This document shows positions 44,301 to 56,300 of a stretch of 64,000 nucleotides of DNA, in pieces. A model generated the notes under the pieces. It was not told the origin of the DNA. It was given only the letters and a program-made list of their open reading frames with translations, and did no database searches. A program made the translations under genes and the position numbers. Numbering within the stretch: position 1 is the first letter of the stretch; every line of letters begins with the position of its first letter. This DNA is from Opisthorchis felineus (Eukaryota > Platyhelminthes > Trematoda > Opisthorchiida > Opisthorchiidae): the NCBI GenBank assembly GCA_004794785.1, contig SJOL01008870.1, forward strand, positions 799,644-863,643, in the 5' to 3' direction.

Positions 44301-47300
44301 TATCAGAGCAGTTCTGTAAGGCTCGGTTTTTTTACGTGCATCAGCGTTAATTTCCTTCTCGGTAGCACATAATACTTGAGGTTTCTGCATGGTCCTACCC
44401 ATTTGTAGTGAACGCGTTGATGTCTAAGTTAAGTTGATATTAAAGCAATGATATGAATTATTTGTCCACTTTTCAACCGTCTATAACAGTATCACTAAAC
44501 AAAAGACAAATCGTCGATCATCAATAAGTTTTGAGTTAAATCAGCATTGTAGAAATTGAGCGCATGAATAAGTGTAGTTCTTTTGACTAGATAGGGGGGA
44601 CAGGAATTATCAAGTCAAACTGATTTGTATGTTTGTTGCAATCAACGGCTGGTTAAGACTAAAATTTTCTCAAGCTACTTATTCACAAAGTATGATAAAT
44701 GATGTTTTCAAAGTGGCTCTCCTTGTTGGTTAAAATTCCCACGGTCACTTTTATAGGGGGAAATTATTGATGTGACGAAGTCGTCTTGCAACTGCTACGT
44801 GCTACTTAGAAATGCTACAGTGGTTGGCTTGCTTAAAACGTTGTTACCGTTAGCAAAGATCCGACTTTGAACTCCTCACAACCGTGCAACGGGAACTTAG
44901 TTGAAAAGATTGAATAAAGCAAAGTGAATAAACTCAAAAGATAAATGTTCTTTGGTGTATTCACCGCCACAAAAGGAGTGAATGTCTGAAAAGTAAGATA
45001 GATTGAGACAGATTTTACATATGCCAGGAAGTCAATTGGTCTGGGAAATGGGTAGACACCTATGTGGAGTGGCACTTCAAATGGCATTTGAAACACATGA
45101 CTTCCTTTTGAGAGTTTTGTATACGTTGGCTAGTTAGAATATCAAGAAGGGTACGTCCACCGCGTTTTCTAGCAGTTGAGGTAGAACTTATGTGGAGATA
45201 CAGGGTTCGTCACCTTGTATAGACATATCACACTGAACATAAGTTTTTTGAAAAAAGCATTTGACAGCACACGATCGGCTTCGCTTTTCTCACCACCCAT
45301 CAGGTAGGCGCAATTACCGCGTTTCTGTCAACCTTGTGTTCTAATTGAACCCGAATTGCACGAAATTCGACTTGTGCACTCATTTACATACCAGTTTTGT
45401 TTAGAATCATCTTTAGCCCAACTGAAGTCCTCGTTTGTAATGTGCTTCGTTAACTAAATGTGCTGCACCAGGCCACCTCATGTCGCAGTTGGTACGATAT
45501 TCGACCTCTCGCAATATGTTGTATACATGTAGCACCCTATTCATGAGGTTGCTAAAGACCCTTTAATAGCCCACGATAGGTTCCAAGTAGAACACAGAGC
45601 TGATAGAAAATCGGGAACTACGCGCACCTGATGAGCCCCACGAAGGAAGCAACCGGTCGTGTGCTGTCGAGGGGTTTTCAGCAACCTTATAAATAGTGTG
45701 TCACGTGTGCACAATGTATTGCGACACTCCGAATACTATGTCAACTGAAACATAAGGCGGCCCGATGCATCACATTTAGTTAAAAAGAACATCATAAAAG
45801 AGGGTTTCAGCTAGAATTCAGGTGATTCTCCCGAATCGAAATGCGGATGAGTGTATTTGTTGAAACCCACCAAATTATTCTTGGCTTGCAGACCACGAAG
45901 TGAAAGCCGATTGTTGCATAAACTGAAACTGTTCGACCCCAGTTTTTGTGCCATTTGGAATGCTTTTCATATTACAGGGTTGCCTGGCAAATATAATTAT
46001 ATGCCAAAAACCTGAACGCACATAAAATTACAGAGTACGTACACCCGGATACTGCAGAATTTCCAAGGACATTCGAAAAATATGTATATGACCTTCAAGC
46101 AATATTCTACCGAATGCCACACCCACGTCATGTTTGATCCATTTGCTGCGAGCAGAGAAAGACCCTCCGTAATGATGAGGATCACAGTTTATTAAGACTG
46201 GAGGGATGTATATTGAAATGGTGATTCCGAGAGCCTCAAATAAATCTTAACTGGATCTTCCATTTGCACGATTTTTTGGAAGGAGTATGTTAAAAGAGAT
46301 CTTATTATGCTCTATTCGGTACACTGTCTAAAACATAGTTCAACGTCTCCAAGGAAAATTTCCTTGATATGGTGCTGTATATAGAAGCTGGCAAAACTCC
46401 TTAGAGCCCAATATGGGTTCAATTAGAAGTGTCTTGACTCTCCCATACACACTGTCTTTATTTGTCCTGACTTTGGCTTCATGATGAACTGAAAAATGAC
46501 CGATGTATATTGAAAGACTGTTCCTAAATAGTGAGGCTCTAAATGGCCGAAACCGACGGTGGGTTAAACAACACTTTCACTCCTCTAAGCAGCGTTTGTA
46601 TCTTTCAAAGTTTTGGCAAATAAGGGCAAAGTTCACAACTCGCGCCTAACTGTTGGAAGCCAGTAAAGTCATGAGGACTAATGAGCATGAATAATTCATC
46701 AGTTAATTGGAATTATGAGATTGCGTTATGTTCTCAGGCCTTCCAAAACCGCAAATGCACCATACGAAGACAAAGTGGCCAAATTAGCCTCCACGGCGTT
46801 TGGCTACATCCTGGCTCTCCTACCGACAGGTAAGGCTGCTGCTGTTTGACTGATTTAGTAAGTCTTCACTCGTCAATACGACTTTTGTCCTTAGTGTCCG
46901 GGCAATTTCCGGCGATAGCATACACAACTCCCGAAATTATTCGATACAGTTAGATTTGGTGGACTGCCATTTTATAGGGAGAATTCTTTAATAATTTATC
47001 TGCCATTATGGCTATGACCGTTTACCTCGAGTTTTGGCTTATTGCAGCTTCGGTTATCCCTGAGCATGCAATGCGTACTCTGAATAATAAGTTAGCATGT
47101 AATACTGCAAGCGGAGGGAACTGAACAATGATGGGAAACCCTATCAATGGTACTAAACATGTGTGACGGAATAGTTCCAGGATTTTAAGTTTTTGCAGTA
47201 TCATGGTCTTGCACTGTCTGACTAAACCACTGCGCCACAAAGGTGGATCTGCTATCAAAAAATGTTATTCATTCCTTTCAAAATCGATAGGAAGGTTGGG

Positions 47301-50300
47301 TTTCTCAAACGCTTCATATCTGTCAAAGGGAGAGTCACTTATTACAATGAATTTATCGTGCGTGCTAAATATAAGATTTTGCACGCACTGAGTGTACATA
47401 TGGAGTCTTTCTTCCCTGGAGGATAACCATACGAAGAGGTACTCTATTGATTGTCACAAAGAATGGGGCCGTCAATTTTTGTTATTTTTTCCAGATTTCT
47501 TTTACTGGGAGATTCTACGCACTATGGCATGCATTACCATCAAGTAATTCTATAGATTCAACCTCCTGGGTTTGTATTTACATAGAAAATGCTCTCTGAA
47601 GCATAATACTGATCAGCCTTCAGTAATTACAGAAGACTAATTAATGGTAAGCACCAACACGGAGAAAAATGTTTTTGAACAGCATTCTGGGATTTTGCTT
47701 GCATTAAGGATAGTGTATTGGATCTCGCATTAGTGCACCAATGTATGATTAAAGTTGTGGGAGCCTTCAGTGAGGTTTATAACCAAAATATTTGATTTTG
47801 CTTTTCGTTGTCTAGCCATACTATCATTTAGCATACACGCCAGTTGCCAATTTAAAAAGAGGTAATTGTGGCACTCGCCTGCCTTAATAAGGTTGCTACG
47901 AGTGCCGACTTAGGTAGTATAGACAGGAACTGTGCTAAAGCTAAGAGCAACGCCGTATGGTAAAATCAAAATCAATTTTTTGTTAGCGAAATACCTGAGA
48001 CAAAAAGCAGACTTTGGCATAGACAAGTAGAATAAACTGGGCAACAGCCAATTAAGTTTTGTGGAATCTCACTGCCTGTTTGTAGGAGCCCACATGATTT
48101 TCCTTTCACTTGGTTAGAGTTCCTTTTGGGCAACGTATTTAACCAACCCCAGTAGCAAGCATACTTTCATTTCCAAGCCAGAATACCCGGCTAAAAAAAA
48201 CTTTATCTCGGTTCGTTGCGATTTGATTTGGTTGGGTTCACCGGGGATGCCTGGTCGGTCTGCACAAATTGTCCTGTTCAACTGCCATGCATGTGTATAA
48301 ATACTTTATTGCAATTCAGAGGCATGGGCACCTAAGAACTTAAGTTTTTTGCGCCGAGTTCTTGTTAGTGACATTTGGAGTCAGTTATATTAATGGTCTG
48401 CCTAAGAAGACCGTTTCTACGGTTATGTGACAACGTTGGACAGGTTGCGGCGTGGAAAGATACTACCCAAGAAAATGTAGCATAGTTACTAATATCTGAG
48501 TTGTACAGCCAAACAAAAGACACTGAGAATGTGGGACTCTAGCTTAGAGGGAGGGTTTATGGCCAGCCTAGTAACAACAGGATTCTGCATTTGAATTTTT
48601 TCAGCTGGTCCATTCAGCATTTGAGCAGTTTAGAGATAGTCGGCGCCTTGGCTTGTGTCGTAAAGTCACCTCGTTCATAATTGTCATCTTTCTATTGAAA
48701 CTTGACTTTGCACTGGATTCTCCAATAAGTCACTGGATACTTGGTCTTCCTTTGAAGATAAAATTGTTCCCAGGGGGTAAATCGAGGACTTTCTATGAGA
48801 TGAGGAGAGGCTTCTCTAGGGAGCATAAATCCAATAGTGATCTGATGTGGGCCCGTCTGCTTTGGACTCTGCTGCCTAGTAAATCTCCACTTGAGTTTTT
48901 TTTTGCGGTGATATTTGAACGTTATATCTCTTTAGTTTGGTAGAAAATTGTGTCCTCCCACTGTCTGCGTGGTTGTACCTTACGCGTACATGACTCCCAA
49001 CCCGTTCATATTCCTTGCATACAACGTCGAGCACCAAATTTACTAGTCCATATTACTCACAATTCTTGTTCAGTTGCTCAAAAAATTATGTGATACTAAC
49101 AATAATCACACATAACTTATTTTCTAGATGTCATGGTGGCGCGAGGGCTCGTTGAGAGAACTCACAGTTGGACACCAAGTAGCCAGTCAACGCTACAGTA
49201 TTGATAAATCCGATCCCCGGTCTTGGACTCTGGTTATTCGTAATGTGACACAATCTGATGCCGGGAACTACATTTGCCAAATCAACCTCTCCAAACTCAA
49301 AGAGAAGTTCTATCGCCTATCGGTTTTGCGTACGTTTACAGAGAACCAGGGTGATTTTTCACACAAAACGCAGTTCTACTGAAATGAAGTTCAAATTCAT
49401 GTTGCTTTCACGAATTCTAGGTTGCCGGCTATAAACTCGTCTAGGCTTCTGTCCATCTGGTGGTGAAGTTTGTGTAAATATTTTCGTTCGATTTTAAAAC
49501 TTAACAGAAGCTGTTTGCAAAAAGCTGTTGCAACACAAAGTTTCTTGATTGGCTTTAACCGTCGAGATAAGCAGAGGGCTTGGTTAATTCTGACATTTGA
49601 AGCCAGCTTGGATGTATCTAACTGTAAAGTATATTTCTTTTACAGCTTTGGAAACAACAAAACAAGACAGCACCAAGTTGAATGATGAATATGTGAAGGA
49701 TGAGGCCACGCCCTACAAAAACATGTCACATCAAGGTAAGTGTCATCAGTAAAAATTGGTTATATCGATTTACCGACTGCATTCATGCCAAGGTTTCGCA
49801 GATATAGCCTTACAGCCTGGCAGTAATCATACAAAAATTGATTTCAAACAGAACGCATGATAAGGTTTGAAGGGTGCAAACAGTGGCAGGCTTCAATGAG
49901 ACGTATCCGCCCCCTCATATATTTGGCGCGAATAATAGGCAACTTGTGTCTGGGAGCTCGACGAAACAGTCTCAACGTCTCAACAATCTCAATCCAAATC
50001 TTCGTTCCCTTCTCTCTCTATCCCTCAGCCTTGGATCCGTCTTTATTTAGCAAACCAGTCTGTGCTACGATTTTCTCTACGTTTCTAAACAACGCCTTTT
50101 AGATTAAATCACTTTTCATTTGACTTATCTAAATATTAATAAGTTCGTCTATGAGTGCAGAAATCTCGATTCATTTAAATATATTCTCAGTGAAGATATG
50201 ACCAACCGGGAAACGTTTGTGCTTTTGCTTTTTGAGTAATGGAGGTGATTTGACTAAGTGTGTGACAGATAAAACTCCATAAGTTGCAAATCAATACACC

Positions 50301-53300
50301 TTTGTTGAACCTATAAACAAACACATCCACATGAAGCTTCATTTGAAACAAACTTGTTAGTCTCAATAGAGATTTAGTCTCATAACAAACATCAGTAAAT
50401 ACCAAAAAGCCAACAAGCACCGTGCCGTTGTTTCATCCTTATCGGGGATCAGTGGCAGTGCGCATCTCACGAATCTTCAGACAGATCCGAACCCGCGTCT
50501 TCCAGGCAAGTAGTTAGCGCTATTCATCTTCAGTCTATGGAATTTACATCACGTGGTCAAGCGTTGACTGTTCTATTTCTTTATATCTTTATTCCTTGTG
50601 AGTTTACCCGCTGATCAGCTACAAACCTAGAGGCAGAAATTTTGTTTAGCAAACCCACGGTCGCTATGTATCTCACAGCTGTCGAAAACAGACAAGTCAT
50701 TCCGGAGTCAATAGTTTCATTTTTAAAAGACCACTTATGAAGTGTTGGTATGCTTTTATTGATTCAGACAGTTTCACTGACCTCCACCTTCTGTCTGTAC
50801 CCTGACAGCATTGGGTTTTCCAACACAGTGGAAAGCCGAGGCGTCAGGAGAAACAGCTTTCCTTCCTTGCTGTCGTATATAGGTTTTCGCTGAAGGATTC
50901 ACTATTGTCCTCAGTTATCCATCATCCACATCTTATGATCGTTCTCATCTCTTTATGATGGTTAGCATATTGTGGCAGCAAAACCCATGTTAGTGCTGGC
51001 CTTTGTGGATTTCTCCGGCAAATATCACGTCGCCCTTGGGGCTTCACTCAATAGGCATGGCTAGACGCTGCCAAAGTAGAGGTGCACTGGTCGGTCACAC
51101 GTATTTATCTGACAAGCGCAGGACCGTTTAAACAAGCGTGACGTAACTAAGTGAATAAAATTCTTTGGCATATCACCACTATCAGTAAACTCATGTTTGA
51201 TTTTAAAGGTAGGCGCATCGACTTTTAGTCCATTTCCTAATCAAATCAGTAGATTCACGGATATATATATTGCATATCCATTGGAATATAATACTCAAAA
51301 CTAGCCAACTAATGGTAGGTATGTCACCGTGCTAGACACCAAAATCATTTACGGCCAAAAGTCAACAACTCGATAGTGAAATATTACTTTATTCAAGTCA
51401 TTTTAGTGAGGAATGTTTTTATAGATTCTAACCAATATACCGAACCTTTACCACGCAAAGTAAAATGTATGTGTGCCGCCATGCGCATCTGAAAACTTAT
51501 TTGACATAATGTGAGTCCTTTTATGCCTGAGCTGAAAAATAATTCAAGAATGGAAACAAAACTGATCCAGATGGATGGACACAGATGGACTGTCTAACAC
51601 GACATTTTCGTTCTTTTGGGACCTCTAACTGCGGCCGGAAATAACACCTCACAATCCAAAGAAAACCAACCGCCACTGGCTGGCTGAGGTAAAAAAATAA
51701 TGATTGTTGGAACGGTTGTCATGTAACTAAGCCTCATCAAAACCTAATTATTCTTTCCTCGTAGAATGTTTTTCGAGACGCATAAAACCTTTTAAATGAA
51801 TGACCCGTCATAACGTTACCGTCCTCTTTACACACCAGGAAATGAAGTCATATCAAAAACAAACAGCAGAAAGGCACGAAAATTACAGAAAAAATGATCG
51901 GTATGAAATTTCTTGAATAAAAGGCATGGTTCTGATGTATATATTGACTATAAATGTACACTATAGTATATTCAGAATACACGTCTCAGCCTTATGGCAA
52001 AATGGAATTACGAATAAATCACAGGAGTTCGTCTTTTTACTCAAATATTAAAGCCGTCTAACTCCCCATATCAGCAAACATAACCTAATAAGAACACTTC
52101 ACGTTAACCTCTCGAAAACTGGGCATTCGTCCTGGAGTCGGCGTCATTAGAACCTGAGTCTGTTTCGATTGTCCACATTGAACTTACCGCCAACGCAACT
52201 CATTTCCTGTCAACGTTCAGTTCGGAGATGCGTTGGTTTCCACACTCCACGTTTTTGCAGACGAAACAGAGTTTATTCAGTGTAATTCCTTTGTTTTTCC
52301 ACATCGCGCAGATGAGTACAGTGCCTCAAGTGATTGTGCAAGACAGCAATTCAGGCCTAGTAACCTCCGAAAATCATTAGAAGATATAATGAAATCGGTA
52401 GTTCCTGTCTTGAAATCTATTACAGTCACCCCATTAGCATTTAGATGCTGACAATGTTTTCTGGACGCAAGGGTCCTCGGCCTTTTGTTTTTTGTTATGC
52501 AGAAGTTAAGACCCGTGAAGCAACAGCCCATTGAACCAGCAAGATGCTCAACGACAGAGCTTTACCTACTCACTTACTTTTCCCAAAATTGTTATATCTT
52601 CGTCTCTGATAACGACCATTTTTTTATGACACTTGCTTACCGCAATAAATGTTGTGATCCGGTTATATAGTTTCTAGTGGTCTTTGAATAATTCGCTGCC
52701 CTGTGTCCTCTGCCTAGGGTGATAAGTTTTAAATGTATGTGTTCAAAGGCAGACAATTAGCCTACATACTTCTGTTTCTTGGGTTCCGGATCGCTTAAAT
52801 TGTTAGTTAACTTCAGCGGTCTAAACAGTATGGTTTATATGAAATTGCTCACTTCTAGTCTGGCTAAAGTGTTCATCATACGCCACTTACTATATGCAGG
52901 TTGAAATATCGGCATATTTAACCACTCAAAACAACATTCAAGCTAAAGTCAAATTTTGGGCGAAAACTGCATACGTTGCGGCTTATTTTGTGTGCATGCC
53001 TATAAACCATGATCAGCTTTTGCCCAGGCTCTACTCAGAGCAAGGCTTTTTTCTCTGCTGCATTCAATTGTGAGTTACTCATTTCAGCGCAAACCATACC
53101 AGCCGCGTATGGATATTGCAAAATGTTGTAGCTACGCACGATAAAACTGTTGGTGTTCTTTCCAGATAGTTGCACTGTAACATGATATCGCCTCCTACTG
53201 GTGGGCTGCTAAATTTTACCCATCATAAAACTTCGTTTATCTTCAAGTTTCTGAGTCTCGTCACGGTTTGTGATAACCAATCGACCGTCAACCGGTCACG

Positions 53301-56300
53301 TCCAGATCAAAGCAAGTGAAACACTTGCTAGACCGTGGTAATTTCCCATGCTATTTGTGCCCTCTCCAAGTTTTCACTGATGTGGGAGACTGTCTCTGAA
53401 GAAGGAAGCAAAGCAACCATATTTCGGTTAGCTATGAAGTTGAACTTCTTTAGTTCTGATAATGCAGTTTAACTGCCCAAACCAATCAAGAAAGATGACA
53501 CCATGTTGTAGGCTAAATATCCAGGCTGCCACAAAATTGGACTTTTTAAACAGATTCATACGTATTTAGTTCATGTGCAAATCGATCATCAGATTTAGGT
53601 TGCAGAGAAATTTGTGTTGTGAAGAGGTTCTACCCACATCTCGCACACACTTAAAGAAATCTCCCAAAAACCTTTAATAAAACAGTCAAACTTGTCCGAT
53701 AGGTGTTCGACAAAGTAGCCGTACCATTAAACAAAGCTTTGTGCTCATTAATATCACAATCAAATCTAGTCATCCGAGATGTACATAATTAAGCTATTGT
53801 ATGCGTGTTGCTCCTAATTCACGCATAGAAAATATAAAACTAAATCACAACAAGTAAACAGCCGGACACTCCATTGTGTATGCGTTAGATTTACTGGTCG
53901 CTCAAAATAACAGTCAACAAGCGAGCTGGAGTTTTTTACCGTACCTGGCTGACAGACCACGTTTCCAGTTTGCCTGGACTAAACCAATAGCAGTTGATTG
54001 TGTGTACAGCTAGTATTGTGCATATTTAGCAACTTTATGCATGTAAATGATACAATGTAGATCCCTCGCATGTGCATGCTTTCCGCATCCAGGAAGGCTA
54101 CATAAGTGGGAGTGCCCAGCGTAGCCAAACGCTCTTGTCATGTAGAAGTAATTTCGCATGTGGTTCCCAAACACAGTGCAACTTAAAAAACCCCAATGCC
54201 AGGTATAACCGTGGCAAGTATCTTGAGCTCCACCACAAAGACGCTTTTACCATGGTCCTTAGGTAAGAAAATCCCAAAATGTCCATTAAATTAGATTTTT
54301 AGAACTGGTGAAACGACCGCCATAAATCCGTTTGAAACATCCACTGCCCATCATTCCCACTGTTCAGAGCACACAAATTTCTATTCCCTTCTTCGAAACT
54401 GAATTATCTCACAATTTGTCCCTTAAAAATGCTCATTTTAAATGTGTCGAGTCGTTTTAGCCTGGGGCTGCAGGAAGTAACCTCATTCACCAGACACTAA
54501 GGTAGATATCCGAAACCGCCCCACTGTGTATTACTATAATGCTCTGAGGGAACTTTACTAAAAGGGTGCGTTTCAATTTTATATTATGTTAAGTATTGTT
54601 TAACAAATTTTAAGGTAAACGCACAAAAACGTTTGCACAATGTGCTACTGGGTACCTATGCAACCCTATAAGCCGAAAACATTACCAATAAGCAAAGACT
54701 AGATATCAAAAGATATGTCCTGGAGGAGGCGGTGTTCCCACAGAAGAAGCTTCCTCTGCATTTCCATAAAATGATACTTGCCTTTATCAAATTAGTTTGG
54801 GAGCAATTCTAACATTTTCAGAAATCTAACGGGATAATTTCCTTGCGCTGAACGTTACATTTCGTTAAAATTTGTCACAGTAGATTCGAGTTTTATTGAT
54901 AAAAACCTCTAGGATACTCAGTGACCTAATGAACAATGTTTTGTTCACTAAATTTTTATTCAGCTTCTTCCGAGATTAGTATGTAAAGCATCTGTTCATT
55001 CTAAAAATTTAATCAATGGCTGTCCGGTTAAAACTCTGGCAGGGCTGACGTTTTCCAGTGGCTTTTTTTCCAAAACACAGACAGGTACGTTGAAAAATTC
55101 AGTATACTTCCTATGCACATTTTAGAAATGTGATGTTCTGCAAAGTGGGTTACATTTTTAATAACTTCAGCAGAAAGTGAAATTCTGTGTCTACCGGGAC
55201 TTTGTTCGAATAGACTACCGCGATACCTTGACAGTCTGAAATATATTCACTGGTAGTCAGAAGAAACATCCTACCAAATTTTAACTTTTTGAAATCTCTT
55301 CTGCTGGCCCAAGCATATATACATATGTATGGAACCAACAGAATTTATCCGAACCGTACGTAAACCGAAAATTGGCTAAAATTAATAATAAGTACCAAAG
55401 ATCAGGACTGGAAGGCCATGGGAAGCCGACCAATGATTGTCTGACTGAGCTTGACCTATTTTCTGTTCAAAATATTTTTATAAACAAAGCTTGAACCTAA
55501 AAACGCAACTAATGATTTCTTCCAAAAGTAGAAGAAGCCTAGTTTGTAGAAATTTTAGCACCTTAATATTTACTTCACAAAGTGACATGAATAATGCTAA
55601 AAAGTCAGCAAAATGTCCGACCTAAGATGAGTCAATGAGGACAAAACCAGTAATGTCAAAATAGGACAGCAAAATTTTTGAGAACTAGGCCTGCTTCTAT
55701 CGCATAAGCAGTTGGACTGCGTATTTTTGGGCCTAGGCTCTGTGTACAAAAAATTTGGACAAACGGTATCTGGCTTGACCATGCAATCAATTATCAGCTT
55801 CACATAAACACCGAAATTTACTGCAGAGTTACCAGTCCTGGTCTAACGATGGCTACTACTGACGAACCATGCAAGTAGTCCATGATTAGTGGCCAACCTC
55901 CGCCCAGCATCTGATGGAAGGTGAAGTTTATTGTGGAAGTTGTGGAGGCGCTTTGCGTTGTTTGTTTACTATTGTATGCAGTCAACGGATATCCAGGAAA
56001 GTTTAAAAGGACGAGTGAGAATGTTTAGTTTTTAAAGACTATGTGCATGTGAGATGTTTATTTTCCACGTTAATGACTTGTAACTGCTTAGTTCGTGTTT
56101 GCTAAGGGCGAAGGGCATTCCTTCTTTCACTAGTACTGACTAATACTGATTACTGATTTTAGTCATTTCAGCGTTCACTACTATTTGTTCACCTAATTAC
56201 GTATTTTCAGAGTACATATGTATACATATCCATATATATGTATTAGTCAGAGATTTTGGAATTGTTATCTCGACTCAAGCGGTGTTTTTCCCTCTTAACG

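Larger units (their letters stand above)
11306..49127 (+). other. Intron 1 (about 37.8 kb)
   Basis: It begins GTAAGT and ends TTTTCTAG, with a perfect TACTAAC branch-point motif at 49094-49100, 27 bases before the AG. The upstream and downstream coding phases are both 0 and the join lies inside the Ig1 C strand, just before the core tryptophans, so the pairing of these two ends is well supported by protein homology. The intron holds the RTE and CR1-like LINE relics, an LTR gag relic, an 11-bp minisatellite, tRNA-like relics and several copies of the dispersed repeat, all listed separately. Between these I see only short ORFs without recognisable content. Confidence 0.75.

Noticed and set aside
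48653..48943. Plus-strand frame with a signal-peptide-like start shortly before exon 2
   Set aside because: It starts without an ATG, ends at a stop before exon 2, and has no donor that would join it to exon 2 in phase 0.
49330..49383. Extension of exon 2 into the following sequence
   Set aside because: The homologous Ig1 ends at LSVL. A good GTACGT donor lies there, and the extension is short and ends at a stop.
56213..56244. TA/CA-rich alternating tract
   Set aside because: It is simple low-complexity sequence without a regular unit.
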